Assembly: GCF_022374895.2 (NCBI RefSeq) | Contig: NZ_CP092423.2 | Span: 1 to 64,000, forward strand | Direction: 5' to 3' | DNA: 64,000 nt | Source of the DNA: Mycobacterium lentiflavum | GTDB taxonomy: Bacteria > Actinomycetota > Actinomycetes > Mycobacteriales > Mycobacteriaceae | In this document: piece after piece, positions 23,955-32,713 of the stretch | How the letters are laid out: each line of letters opens with the position of its first letter | Numbering within the stretch: the stretch's first letter is position 1 | Made by a program: the position numbers and the translations under genes | The notes under the pieces: generated by a model | What the model saw: only the letters and a program-made list of their open reading frames with translations | What the model was told of the DNA's origin: nothing | Database searches by the model: none

Positions 23955-25634
23955 TCAGTGGATCCGAACGATGATCTCCGAGTGGCCCAAACGGATCACG
24001 TCGCCATCGGCCAACTGCCACTCCTGTACCGGCGCGTTGTTCACCGTCGTGCCGTTGGTGGAGTTGAGGTCGGACAACAGCGCGACCTGTCCGTCCCAGC
24101 GGATTTCCAAGTGGCGCCGTGACACACCGGTGTCTGGCAACCGGAACTGGGCGTCTTGTCCGCGACCGACGATGTTGGAGCCTTCGCGCAGCTGGTAGGT
24201 GCGGCCGCTGCCGTCGTCGAGCTGCAGCGTGACCGCCGCCCCCGCGGACCCGTAACCGCCCTGGCCGTAAGCGCCGTAGCCGCCGGCGGCCGATTGGCCG
24301 TAGTCGGCCGGCTGCCCGTAGTCGGCCGGTGGGGCGTACTCGCCTTGCTGGCCGTACTCGTAATCGCGGTGGGCGGTCTCGGGGTAGCCGCCGCCGGCCT
24401 GTTGGCCGTAGCCACCGGCCGGAACGTTCTCCGCGTATTGCGTGTAGTCCCCGGCGCCGTACTCCTGCTGGCCGCCGTAGGCCTGAACGCCCGGCTGGTA
24501 ACCACCCTGGTCGTATCCGGCACCCTGCTCGGGGTAGGCCGCCCTCGGCGGTTCGGGCGCGCTCGGAGGCGCGTAGCCGGACTCCTCGGGACGAGCCGGT
24601 CCGCGACCGTAATCGCCGTAGCCGGCATAACCTTGCTGGCCGCCGCCCGGCTGACCGTAGCCGCCGCCACCCTGGCGGTAGCCCTGGTCGTAACCTTGGC
24701 CGCCTTGGTCGTAGCCCGGCTGCCCGGGTTGGTCGTAGCCCTGCGCGCCGTAACCACCACCGGCAGGCGGACGCTGCTCATACGACGACGGCGGCGGGTA
24801 GCCGCCCTGCCCCTGGTCGGGGTAGCCGCCGCGACCCTGGTCGGGGTAGCCGCCCGCGCCCGGGTACCCGCCCGGCGGGGGATAGCTGCCTTGCTCGGGG
24901 TATCCGCCCTGCGGGGGATAACCGCCCTGCTCGGGATACCCACCGCGCTGGTCGGGGTAGCCGCCCTGCTCGGGGGGGCGAGGCGGCGGGTAGCCGCCCT
25001 GGGGTGGGTAGCCACCTTGCTCCGGCGGAAGTCCCGCCCGAGGGTCGGGTCCGCCCTGCGGGTCCGGGCCGCCGCGCTGGTCGTCTTGCGGACGCCCGTA
25101 ACGCTCGTCGTAATACTCGTCGCCGGGACGCCCCTGCCCCTGACCGCGGTAGCTCGAGTTGTCAGTCATTGGTGCTACTCCTGGTTCTGCGCTGAACGCC
25201 TGACTCGATTGTGGCCGGGCGGGGTCATTGAACTTCGGGCGGGGCTCGACATCGGGGTTGACAGCACCGCGGGCGCGAAACTGTCCGGTATGCAGGTTCG
25301 GTGACTGCTCGAACCGAACGACGACATCACCATACGTTTCCCACCCCTGTTCATCGATATAGTCGGCCAGGTATCTGCCGAATGCGCTCGACGTGAGATC
25401 CGGATCGGCGCCCACCTTCTCGAAGTCGTGCACACCGAGGGTAATGACGTATTCGTTAGGCGCCAAAAAGTGATTCCCGCGAAGAGGTTGCAGGCCGTCC
25501 TCGGCTTCACGGCGCAATAGCGCCTCAACCTCCGGAGGGACAATCGAACCCCCGAACATGCGGGCAAATGCGTCGCCGACCGTCGACTCCAGCTTGCGCT
25601 CGATCCGGGCAGCGAGCCCCCGTTGGCTACCCAT
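23955..25634 (-). CDS. fhaA: FHA-domain protein FhaA
   Basis: Adaptor that in mycobacteria binds phosphorylated MviN and tempers peptidoglycan synthesis. The 559 residues have an N-terminal DUF3662 domain (about 1-130; TVGDAFARMFGGSIVP), a long low-complexity middle (about 170-450) of Gly-Tyr-Pro-Gln repeats such as PPQGGYP and PEQGGYP, and a C-terminal FHA domain with NIVGRGQDAQFRLPD, SRRHLEI and LNSTNGT. It is somewhat longer than in M. tuberculosis, the difference lying in the repeat region. Confidence 0.97.
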   Translation of the reverse strand: MGSQRGLAARIERKLESTVGDAFARMFGGSIVPPEVEALLRREAEDGLQPLRGNHFLAPNEYVITLGVHDFEKVGADPDLTSSAFGRYLADYIDEQGWETYGDVVVRFEQSPNLHTGQFRARGAVNPDVEPRPKFNDPARPQSSQAFSAEPGVAPMTDNSSYRGQGQGRPGDEYYDERYGRPQDDQRGGPDPQGGPDPRAGLPPEQGGYPPQGGYPPPRPPEQGGYPDQRGGYPEQGGYPPQGGYPEQGSYPPPGGYPGAGGYPDQGRGGYPDQGQGGYPPPSSYEQRPPAGGGYGAQGYDQPGQPGYDQGGQGYDQGYRQGGGGYGQPGGGQQGYAGYGDYGRGPARPEESGYAPPSAPEPPRAAYPEQGAGYDQGGYQPGVQAYGGQQEYGAGDYTQYAENVPAGGYGQQAGGGYPETAHRDYEYGQQGEYAPPADYGQPADYGQSAAGGYGAYGQGGYGSAGAAVTLQLDDGSGRTYQLREGSNIVGRGQDAQFRLPDTGVSRRHLEIRWDGQVALLSDLNSTNGTTVNNAPVQEWQLADGDVIRLGHSEIIVRIH

Positions 25635-25889
25635 GCTTCAGCGCTCGCCCGCACTTGTCGCGGTATATCGCCGGCGCAAGGCAAACCACTCGCCCGCGTG
25701 TCGCATCACCCATGCATGTTATCGGCACACGGCGAGGCTCCGTCACCGTGAGAATTCTGAGAATCGCATCCGTGCAGGTCGAACCCGTTTCGCGGCGTTA
25801 CCACCGGGCGCCGAACAGGCTTGAGCGGTCACCGGAGCGGTTAGGGCGAATGGCCACTACAGTGATATGGTCCATCGGTTGTTTTCCCC

Positions 25890-25975
25890 GGGCGAGTGGC
25901 GGAATGGCAGACGCGCTGGCTTCAGGTGCCAGTGTCCTTCGGGACGTGGGGGTTCAAGTCCCCCTTCGCCCACCA
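25890..25975 (+). tRNA. leuT: tRNA-Leu (CAG anticodon)
   Basis: An 86-nt class II tRNA with a long variable arm, acceptor arms GGGCGAG/TTCGCCC, anticodon stem CTGGC/GCCAG with loop TTCAGGT (anticodon CAG), T-arm GGGGGTTCAAGTCCCCC, and an encoded CCA end. Its last 15 bases are the left copy of the duplication flanking the adjacent IS element, so the gene remains intact. Confidence 0.98.
25961..25975. repeat. Left copy of 15-bp target-site duplication
   Basis: CCCCTTCGCCCACCA, the 3' end of tRNA-Leu, matches 27297-27311 exactly. The two copies abut the two ends of the IS element. Confidence 0.85.
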
Positions 25976-26020
25976 TTGTGATGAGTCGAGTCATCGGTGA
26001 CAGATGAGTCGGGTCATGGG

Positions 26021-27199
26021 TTACAGATTCCCCGGCCATCGGCCGGGGTTTTTGTTTTGGTTGCGCCAGTAGTTTGCGGCGGGGTCGATGTGGTGGCTGC
26101 TGAGGACTCGGTGCTGGCTTTTGCTGATGACCGTGACGGTGTTGGTGGTCACCAAGATGAGCACGGCGATGCCGGCGTGGGTGCGGCCGATGCCCAGGTG
26201 GTGCAGGTGGCTGCCGTGGCGCAGGGTGAGTTTGCCGAATTGGTCGACGGTGTCGTGGCGGATGCGGAAGTGTCCGGTGGGACTGTGCGGTGGGCTGGCT
26301 TTGGGGCGAGCGGTGTAGGCCTGGGCGGGAGTGGTGGCCGCGGGTAAGGCGCGGTGCGTGCGTTGGGTGTTGTAGATGACGGTGAAGTCGTCGAGCAGGG
26401 TTTGCATGGCGGCTACGGTGGCTGGCCGGGGTCGAGGGGCTAGCCAGCGTTTGAGGGTTTGGTGGAAGCGTTCGATTTTGCCTTGGGTTTGGGGATGTCC
26501 GGGGTGACCGTTTTTCTGGGTGATGCCCAGGCTGGCCAGGAGGCGTTCGAAGTCGTTGTAGCCGTGGGTGAATCGTGAGGTGTAAACCGATCCGTTGTCG
26601 GTCAAGGTGGAGGCCGGCAGACCATAGTGTGTGGCGGTGGTGGTGAAGCTGGCCACGACGTCGGAGCCACCCACGCGCCGATAAGCGGTGGTCGCCAGCA
26701 GAAATCGGGAGTGATCATCGAGCCAGTTGAGGATTTCCACACCACTGCCATCGGCCAGGCTCCAATGGGTGAAATCCGATTGCCAGCATTCGTTGGGCTG
26801 CTCAGCGGCAAAGCGGTGATAGGAGCTTTTGGGGCGTTTACGCGGCGCCGGGACGATCAGGCCATGGTGATGCAGGATGCGTCGGATGGTCGAGGTCGAC
26901 GGCGATGCAAAGCCCTGTTGCGTCAGATGCCACTGCAGAGTCAGCGGGCCGGCGTCGAGGCCTTCGATGGTGAGCTTTTCTCGCAGTAACACGATCGCCG
27001 CGATCACTTCATCAGACACGGCGCGAGGGTTGCTGGCCGGGCGTCGAGACCGCGGATCCACCGCTTCCAAACCGCCCCGCTGGTAGCGACCGACCAGCCG
27101 ATAAATATGTTGCCGCGACATGCCATAGACCCGGGCTGCCGCGCTCACCGACAGATGACCACTAACGACTTCAAGGACGACCACACGCGCTTTGGACAT
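26021..27199 (-). CDS. IS481-family transposase
   Basis: DDE transposase that moves the surrounding element. The 392 residues have an N-terminal HTH (VSAAARVYGMSRQHIYRLVGRY), a linker helix, and an integrase-core (rve) domain with the catalytic acids in CWQSDFTHW, TDNGSVYT and GKIERFHQTL, plus DDHSRFLLA. The reading frame is intact, so the element may be active. Confidence 0.95.
   Translation of the reverse strand: MSKARVVVLEVVSGHLSVSAAARVYGMSRQHIYRLVGRYQRGGLEAVDPRSRRPASNPRAVSDEVIAAIVLLREKLTIEGLDAGPLTLQWHLTQQGFASPSTSTIRRILHHHGLIVPAPRKRPKSSYHRFAAEQPNECWQSDFTHWSLADGSGVEILNWLDDHSRFLLATTAYRRVGGSDVVASFTTTATHYGLPASTLTDNGSVYTSRFTHGYNDFERLLASLGITQKNGHPGHPQTQGKIERFHQTLKRWLAPRPRPATVAAMQTLLDDFTVIYNTQRTHRALPAATTPAQAYTARPKASPPHSPTGHFRIRHDTVDQFGKLTLRHGSHLHHLGIGRTHAGIAVLILVTTNTVTVISKSQHRVLSSHHIDPAANYWRNQNKNPGRWPGNL
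26030..26058 (+). terminator. Rho-independent terminator inside the IS left end
   Basis: CCCCGGCC-ATC-GGCCGGGG (26030-26048) followed by TTTTTGTTTT on the plus strand. It would stop rightward transcripts from tRNA-Leu entering the element and also spans the transposase stop region. Confidence 0.85.
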
Positions 27200-27296
27200 C
27201 CACCATGACTGTCACCTATGACGCGACTCATCAGGTATCGACACAGGTGTAACCCATGACGCGACCCATCTGTCACCTATGTCGTGAACTCACACA

Positions 27297-27311
27297 CCCC
27301 TTCGCCCACCA
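27297..27311. repeat. Right copy of 15-bp target-site duplication
   Basis: CCCCTTCGCCCACCA directly after the IS right end; identical to the tRNA-Leu 3' end at 25961-25975. Confidence 0.85.
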
Positions 27312-28004
27312 CGAGCGGTTCTACGAACTGTGACCTTTGTGTTTGTGTAGATCACCGTTCAGAGGGTGCCGGATCGGCGGCCGCGGGACGTGGTCGTGCA
27401 AGTCCCTAAAAAGCAACGTCATTGGTGGGTCCGGTGTGCCGCGTAACCGCTTGGGAGACTCCCGCGAGCGTCGCCGAGAGCCTCAGTGGTGATCTGTGCC
27501 GCTGCCGTACGCAGTCACAGGCGACCTGCTTAAGCGGGTCGCGCTTTTCGCAGAGGGGTTGGTCGTCTTGCCCCGCGGCATCCAGCCTCGCTAGGAGTCG
27601 ATCCAGAAGCGTCTCCGGCGGGCGAAGAGCGCTACCCCGGAGACTGGAATTGCCTGGCCTATCGGTTTGCCGAACGCACAGGATGTCGTGCAGGCCTTGT
27701 AGAAGAACGGCTCAGTACTGAACGCGGGAAGGGCGCCTGCTTAGGCATATAAGGCAAGGCGCGAGCTGTGCTGGGGCGCCCGCGATCGCTTTCGCGTTCG
27801 AAAACCTCGATACCAGCTTCGGGAACCGGGAGGTCACGGCTAAGCCATGCATCGCGCATACTTTCAGTAGTTCCGAGGCTACCGACACAAAGCGGTTGAC
27901 CGTGAAGCCGCTCTATATGCCGTGGACAGCTCTGCCGGGCAGATAGTGTCCTTCACCGCCATTAAGGATGCCGGGCGGGTCACCCGCGTGAGAAAGGGGG
28001 ATCG
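27312..28004. other. Gene-poor stretch before the ATPase operon
   Basis: No convincing coding frame, RNA gene or repeat in about 690 bp; the short frames present lack family similarity and coding bias. The ribosome site for the downstream GTG start (AAAGGGGG, 27993-28000) lies at the right edge. Promoter(s) of the ATPase operon should be here, but no clear hexamers stand out. Confidence 0.6.
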
Positions 28005-29384
28005 GTGCTTACTCAACTAAGACTGAAGAACTTCAAGGCATGGGAGGACACCGGCGATGTCGCACTCGCGCCGCTGACCATCCTGTTCGGCGCGAACTCG
28101 TCGGGTAAGTCGAGCCTGCATCAGTTCCTCCTGATGCTTCAACAGACCATCGAATCCCCGGATCGCCGTCGCGTCCTGCATACCGGCGATGACCGGACTC
28201 CCGTTGACCTTGGCAGCTATGTAAGTTTGCTGCGCAACGCAAATGTCGACTCGCCCCTGGAGTTTGAGCTGAATTGGCGCCGATCAAGCCCGCTCCAGAC
28301 TGTATATGGGCGCGAAAAATCTCGATTGACCGTCCGCGAAATGGGATTCAAGGCTGCGATCGGCGCAACGGCGGAGGCGCCGTCACGGATACGAGTAGAC
28401 AACTACTCGTATCGACTTAGCGCCGGTGAATCTGGCGTCCTGGAGTTAGGCAGTGAGCGCGGAGGCGACGGCCGATATGTGGTCCGCGCCAAAGGTATCG
28501 AACTAGTGCGCACGTTGGGCCGAAAATGGCCTGTTTCACCGCCTTCGCAGTTTCACGCCTTTCCTGACGACCTGCCAACCCGTTATCGATACCTCGATTT
28601 CGCCGCGGACCTGACGCTGGCTCTGGAAGACCAGCTGCGTGCAATTAACTATTTAGGACCGCTGCGCGACAAGCCCAACCGCTTATACCGTTGGTCCGGT
28701 GAAGAGGTCAGCCATGTCGGCTGGCGTGGCGAGCATTCCATCGAGGCACTTCTCGCCGGCCGCGCGCGTAAGTTCAACTTTGCCGAGAAGCAGCGAACGA
28801 AATCCCTGCAGGTTCTGGTGGCGCAGTGGCTGCATGACCTCGGGGTCATCGACAGATTCTCGGTTGCGCAGATCGGGGAAGGTCGCGATGAGTACGAAGT
28901 CCGCGTGACGACACCGGGCAGCGATCGGGAAGTCCTACTGACGGATGTCGGATTCGGTGTTTCCCAGGTGCTGCCGGTGATCGTGGAGGCGTTCTACTCT
29001 GCTCCTGGCGCGACGGTCGTTATGGAACAACCAGAGATCCACCTGCATCCCGCTGTGCAGGCCGGTCTCGCTGACTTGTTCATCGCCGCCATCTCGGCGC
29101 GGGAAGAAAGCTCCCCACGCAACACCCAGTTCATCGTCGAATCCCATTCTGAGCATCTGCTCCGGCGTTTACTTCGAAGGATTGCCGAGAATCAAGTTAA
29201 TCCCGCGGATGTGCAGTGCTACGTGGTGAGCTCCGGAAGACGCGGGTCGAAGATCCGGGCACTGGAGGTCGACGAATATGGCAACGTACACAACTGGCCC
29301 AAAGATTTTTTCGGAGACCCCGCGGCGGATGTCATCGCGCAATCACGAAGCGCCCGTGCTCGCCGAAACGCCGAATCACGATGA
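28005..29384 (+). CDS. ABC/OLD-like AAA ATPase, DUF3696 type
   Basis: First gene of a three-gene operon. The 459 residues form an ABC-type head: LRLKNFKAW start, Walker A GANSSGKS (29-36), a central insertion, a signature-like VGFGVSQVLPVIVEA, Walker B VVMEQPEIHLHP, and a late IVESHSEHLLRRLLRRI switch. The C-terminal part (VDEYGNVHNWPKDFFGD) matches the DUF3696 ending seen on defence-island ATPases. No nuclease domain is fused; the next gene supplies one. GTG start follows AAAGGGGG; the stop overlaps the next start (ATGA). Role as an invasion sensor or switch is inference. Confidence 0.9.
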   Translation: MLTQLRLKNFKAWEDTGDVALAPLTILFGANSSGKSSLHQFLLMLQQTIESPDRRRVLHTGDDRTPVDLGSYVSLLRNANVDSPLEFELNWRRSSPLQTVYGREKSRLTVREMGFKAAIGATAEAPSRIRVDNYSYRLSAGESGVLELGSERGGDGRYVVRAKGIELVRTLGRKWPVSPPSQFHAFPDDLPTRYRYLDFAADLTLALEDQLRAINYLGPLRDKPNRLYRWSGEEVSHVGWRGEHSIEALLAGRARKFNFAEKQRTKSLQVLVAQWLHDLGVIDRFSVAQIGEGRDEYEVRVTTPGSDREVLLTDVGFGVSQVLPVIVEAFYSAPGATVVMEQPEIHLHPAVQAGLADLFIAAISAREESSPRNTQFIVESHSEHLLRRLLRRIAENQVNPADVQCYVVSSGRRGSKIRALEVDEYGNVHNWPKDFFGDPAADVIAQSRSARARRNAESR

Positions 29385-29890
29385 CCCGCGTTATCGACAC
29401 GAATGTCCTGCTGGTGGTGAAGCTGCCAGAGGGCCATCCCCCCGTCCTCCGTGACGCGTGCGAAGAAATGCTTGAAAACATCATTGATAATCGGGTGCCG
29501 GTCGTCACCGACGACGGAGGCGAAATTTTTGAGGAGTATCTACATCAGCTTGATTTGAGTGGGCAACCAAGTTTGGGAGACGCAATTTTCCGATACATCC
29601 ACGACAACCGCTACCAGTGGGATGCAGCCATGCGTCCCGACATCCAGCCAGGCGAACCGGGGGCCAACACTTACGCAGTGCTTGATGGGGATGATCGCGA
29701 GATCGACCCGAGCGACCGAAAGTTCGTCGCCGCGGCGAAAGTCGCCGACGTGCCGGTGGTCCAAGCTACCGACACCAAGTGGCTCAACTGGGGAACCGTG
29801 CTTAGTCGCCACGGCGTGAACGTCGAATATGCCCACGAGCCCTCAATCCGTGCCGCCTACCTCAAGAAATTTGGCCACGACGCGCCATGA
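29381..29890 (+). CDS. PIN-like nuclease, operon partner of the ATPase
   Basis: A 169-residue protein with PIN-like features: N-terminal RVIDTNVLL with Asp6, an acidic GEIFEEY near residue 46, SDRKFVAAA near residue 110, and a terminal acidic QATDTKWLNW. PIN domains are Mg-dependent RNases, most often cutting tRNA, rRNA or mRNA. ATG 29381 overlaps the ATPase stop, and its own stop overlaps the ligase start (ATGA each time), so production is probably tightly coupled. No separate small antitoxin is present. Confidence 0.78.
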   Translation: MTRVIDTNVLLVVKLPEGHPPVLRDACEEMLENIIDNRVPVVTDDGGEIFEEYLHQLDLSGQPSLGDAIFRYIHDNRYQWDAAMRPDIQPGEPGANTYAVLDGDDREIDPSDRKFVAAAKVADVPVVQATDTKWLNWGTVLSRHGVNVEYAHEPSIRAAYLKKFGHDAP

Positions 29891-30567
29891 CCGCCTTCAT
29901 CAAATTCCCTTCGACGCCTTACCTAGTCCGCCCGCCGGGCACCGAAATCCGCGGCGACAAGGTGCTCACAAATGCCGAGCGCGACGAGTTCCTGGCTACG
30001 CCGCTGCACATCGAAGAGAAGATTGACGGCCAGAACCTGGGTATTTCAAATGGCGAGGACGGCCTTCGATTTCAGGCACGCGGCAGCTATGTGGAACCTG
30101 GTGGGCGCCATTTCCGGGGCCTCGAAACGTGGATCGCGGCACGCCGGCAGCGGCTCGCGGAGGGGCTCAGTGACGATCTGATCCTTTTCGGTGAGTGGTG
30201 CGCTGTCAAGCACACCGTGCGTTACGACAGCCTTCCCGACTGGCTGCTCGTATTCGACGTCTACGAGCGGGCAGCCGGACAGTTCTGGGAGCCTGAAAAG
30301 CGTGACGCGCTAGCCGAAGACCTCGGCTTGTACACCGTCCCTTTTTTAGGCGCCGGACATTACGACCTCAACGATCTGACAGCACTGATGAGTGAGAGTC
30401 GATTGGGGCACGAACTGATGGAGGGCATCGTCGCCCGATCGACTACAGCCGACGGTCCGCGGCGCCGTGCGAAGCTCATCCGTCCAGGATTCGTGCAGCA
30501 GATCGATCAGCACTGGATGTCTGGGCAGAAAACAATGAATCGTCTAGCACTGGCTGCGTCCGATTGA
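29887..30567 (+). CDS. RNA ligase (Rnl2-like nucleotidyltransferase)
   Basis: A 226-residue ATP-dependent RNA ligase. Motif I is EEKIDGQN, with the AMP-accepting Lys at residue 45. LILFGEWCAVKHTVRYDSLP gives the motif III region, LLVFDVYE follows, EGIVAR is motif IV and RAKLIRPG is motif V. It would seal 3'-OH/5'-phosphate RNA breaks. There is no long C-terminal extension. As third gene of the ATPase-PIN operon, it could repair what the PIN protein cuts or act on foreign RNA; that role is inference. Confidence 0.88.
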   Translation: MTAFIKFPSTPYLVRPPGTEIRGDKVLTNAERDEFLATPLHIEEKIDGQNLGISNGEDGLRFQARGSYVEPGGRHFRGLETWIAARRQRLAEGLSDDLILFGEWCAVKHTVRYDSLPDWLLVFDVYERAAGQFWEPEKRDALAEDLGLYTVPFLGAGHYDLNDLTALMSESRLGHELMEGIVARSTTADGPRRRAKLIRPGFVQQIDQHWMSGQKTMNRLALAASD

Positions 30568-30817
30568 TGACGTGTAAACCTATGAGGGACATCCTCTCGC
30601 CGGTGCTGCCAGGAGCGCATCGCCGAAGTCACCAAAACTAGCGCCGATCTCGATGAGCGCCGAATCTGTTGCACACCATACGCAATGGTGTCGATACCAA
30701 TACGCCGACCGTCAGCACAGTGGCCGCCATCATAGTCAGCGTGGCCGAACGCGAGGTCGGAAAAGAAAGTCGAGCCGCGGCGCATCGGACGGTTAGGTAG
30801 GCAGGATGCGGACCTGG

Positions 30818-31465
30818 TTAACGCATTTGAGCTGGTAGTTGCTGATGCCCGGCTATGCCGGGGGGACCGCAAAACAACCACCTGACAAAGCGGCCAACCG
30901 GGGAAGTCCAGGCGTCCTCCTCGCGGTGCCTCCTCAATCTGTCCGTGAAGTCCTGAAATGCATTGGGGTTGCAGGTGTGGAGGTAATCGATGACCGCGAT
31001 CTGGTCATCGACGGGGATGTCGACGCGATTAGCTGGCGGCGGAAGGCGAAACCACAAGCGTCTTCCTTGTGTGTACGGCCACCGCGCATCGGCGTAGTAA
31101 TTAACCCAAAGGTCCTGGTAATAACCCAGCTTCTGGACGTATAAGCCGCCCTCCCGCAGTCCGTGGAGATTTTGGTATCCGCCTAGCACTTTCGGATAAG
31201 GACAAGCAGTCGCTATTTCGAGTTGGCCCGTCTGGTGAAGATTGCGTATGGCGCGGTGCAGGCTGACGCGTTCGGGTCTCGGAGCGTCAATCTCGATCAG
31301 GTCGAGTAAATCCACGGTGTACCACCGCCAGCGGGCACGAATAAGAGGCGTGTCGTCTGGGTCTACCAATTCGGTGACGTCTGCGGCAGCGTAGGAGTCG
31401 TTATCCCGGCGGTCCACCAGTGCATCGAGAACTCTCCGTTGGTTTGATCCAAAGCCGCGAGACAT
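30818..31465 (-). CDS. Hypothetical protein, possible winged-helix N-terminus
   Basis: About 215 residues from ATG 31465 (MSRGFGSNQRRVLDALVDRRDN), or 254 from GTG 31582. Neither start has a good ribosome site. The N-terminal third looks like a winged-helix region (QRRVLDAL ... ERVSLHRAIRNLHQTGQLEIA); the C-terminal half is rich in Trp and Tyr (YYQDLWVNYYADARWPYTQGRRLWF). No family recognised. It lies opposite to the RNA ligase operon and diverges from a small membrane protein gene. Confidence 0.5.
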   Translation of the reverse strand: MSRGFGSNQRRVLDALVDRRDNDSYAAADVTELVDPDDTPLIRARWRWYTVDLLDLIEIDAPRPERVSLHRAIRNLHQTGQLEIATACPYPKVLGGYQNLHGLREGGLYVQKLGYYQDLWVNYYADARWPYTQGRRLWFRLPPPANRVDIPVDDQIAVIDYLHTCNPNAFQDFTDRLRRHREEDAWTSPVGRFVRWLFCGPPGIAGHQQLPAQMR

Positions 31466-31605
31466 GGATTGAAGCTTACTGCGGATATCGTTTAAGTGTT
31501 GCCAAAACGTGTCGGTGCCCTCCGCTATAACTAGAACAGCCCCGCACCGTTGCAGCAGTGCGAGGCGGCCAGTTGTCCCCACCGTCTCGCGAACCTAGGA
31601 ACCAA

Positions 31606-31791
31606 GTGAGCATAGAACCGAACGTCAACGGTCAAAACCCAGAGCCAGCAAGCTCGGCTCTGAAACCCACTGTCGTCCTCGTCATTGCCGCCGTGTGCGG
31701 CGTTGCGACTGGCTATCACACGGACTGGGAAACCGCCGTGTCAGTGTTCATCGCCGTCATCAGCTTGTTTACGCACAGGTACAGCCGCTAG
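31606..31791 (+). CDS. Small hypothetical membrane protein
   Basis: 61 residues from GTG 31606, which has AGGA five bases upstream. One or two hydrophobic segments (KPTVVLVIAAVCGVATGYHT and ETAVSVFIAVISLFTH) suggest a short hairpin in the membrane. No homologue recognised; small membrane proteins are common partners or effectors in defence islands, but that is speculation here. Confidence 0.45.
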   Translation: MSIEPNVNGQNPEPASSALKPTVVLVIAAVCGVATGYHTDWETAVSVFIAVISLFTHRYSR

Positions 31792-32131
31792 ATCGCCGGC
31801 GGTCTTCCCCGGTACCTCGGCTCCGGCAATGGGATGCGCTGCGAGCGCTGCGCACGCTTAACGCCGCCGGAACAATGACCGAAGTACCTAGTTCGGGTCT
31901 GTCGGCCCCGAGGAACCATCCGCCAGCAGGGGTTGGCGGGAAGGGCGTCAGTCGGCGACGTTGCTAGCGAAGCTGGGATTCGGCGTCTATCGCAAAGGAC
32001 CGATTGCTATAGACCCGGCCGTCAATACCTCGACGAACGGCATCGTTGCAGGTCGATCCCTTTCGAAACTTGTATCGAAATCAACGTGTCAGAACACGGA
32101 CTCGGAGATGGCAATTGATAGTGTCCTCGCG
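31792..32131. other. Intergenic stretch before the serine recombinase
   Basis: About 340 bp without a convincing gene. The recombinase frame stays open upstream to 31961, but the sequence there has no family similarity, so I regard it as leader. Confidence 0.5.
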
Positions 32132-32713
32132 ATGGCGAACATAGGGTACGCGCGGGTGTCGACGGCGGATCAGAACCCACAGCTGCAGCTAGACGCCCTG
32201 GCCTGCGCGGGTTGTTTGAAGGTGTACACCGATTACGCAAGCGGAACGAAGGCCGACCGCCCGCAGTGGAGTGCGTGCCTGAACGATCTGCGGGCCGGGG
32301 ACACCCTGGTGATCTGGCGCATCGACCGGCTGGGACGCAACCTGCGCGATCTGGTCGACATCGTCACCGGTCTGCGGGACCGAGGCGTTGGAGTGCAGTC
32401 GCTGTGCGACGGGCTGGTGGACACCACCACCGCCCACGGGAATCTGGTGTTCGGGATGTTCGCGGTGATGGCCGAATACGAAGCAGCCCTGATACGGGAA
32501 CGCACTCACGCCGGTCTGACGGCGGCGCGGGCGCGCGGCCGGCGCGGCGGCCGGAAACCGAAGATGACCCCGGCGCTGGTGGAGCGAGCTCAACGCATGT
32601 ACGACTCCAGGCAGTTCACCATGGCCGACATCGCCGCATCTTGTTCCGTCACCCCGGTGACGATCTATCGCCATATCTCCACGTCCCCAAGAGCAGTGCG
32701 GGTCGGTCAGTGA
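32132..32713 (+). CDS. Serine recombinase (resolvase/invertase)
   Basis: A 193-residue small serine recombinase. The N-terminal catalytic domain has IGYARVSTADQNPQLQLDAL with nucleophile Ser10, and the arginine cluster IWRIDRLGRNLRDL; the C-terminal HTH reads TMADIAASCSVTPVTIYRH. ATG 32132 places the motif in the usual position; ATG 32108 is an alternative. Its stop overlaps the GTG start of the HEPN gene (GTGA, 32710-32713). No inverted site pair was found that would suggest an invertible promoter. Confidence 0.93.
   Translation: MANIGYARVSTADQNPQLQLDALACAGCLKVYTDYASGTKADRPQWSACLNDLRAGDTLVIWRIDRLGRNLRDLVDIVTGLRDRGVGVQSLCDGLVDTTTAHGNLVFGMFAVMAEYEAALIRERTHAGLTAARARGRRGGRKPKMTPALVERAQRMYDSRQFTMADIAASCSVTPVTIYRHISTSPRAVRVGQ

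Larger units (their letters stand above)
25976..27296 (-). mobile_element. IS481-family insertion sequence
   Basis: A 1,321-bp element with one transposase gene and imperfect inverted ends. The left end (26000-26027) contains GGTGACAGATGAGTCG and GTCATGGGTTAC, and the complement of the right end has GGTGACAGATGGGTCG and the same GTCATGGGTTAC. Further copies of the same motif recur just inside the right end (27208-27270). It is flanked by a perfect 15-bp direct repeat, within the 4-15 bp range known for IS481 elements. Confidence 0.9.

Noticed and set aside
27297..27311. tRNA-end copy as attachment site of an integrative element
   Set aside because: It abuts the IS end exactly and is best explained as the 15-bp target duplication; no third copy or tRNA-type integrase was seen.
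27422..27721. 99-codon frame between the IS and the ATPase operon
   Set aside because: No family similarity, no ribosome site, atypical composition.
32212..32709. N-terminal extension of the HEPN gene frame into the recombinase
   Set aside because: The frame is open but overlaps the conserved recombinase in another frame; the ApeA-like similarity begins only after GTG 32710.
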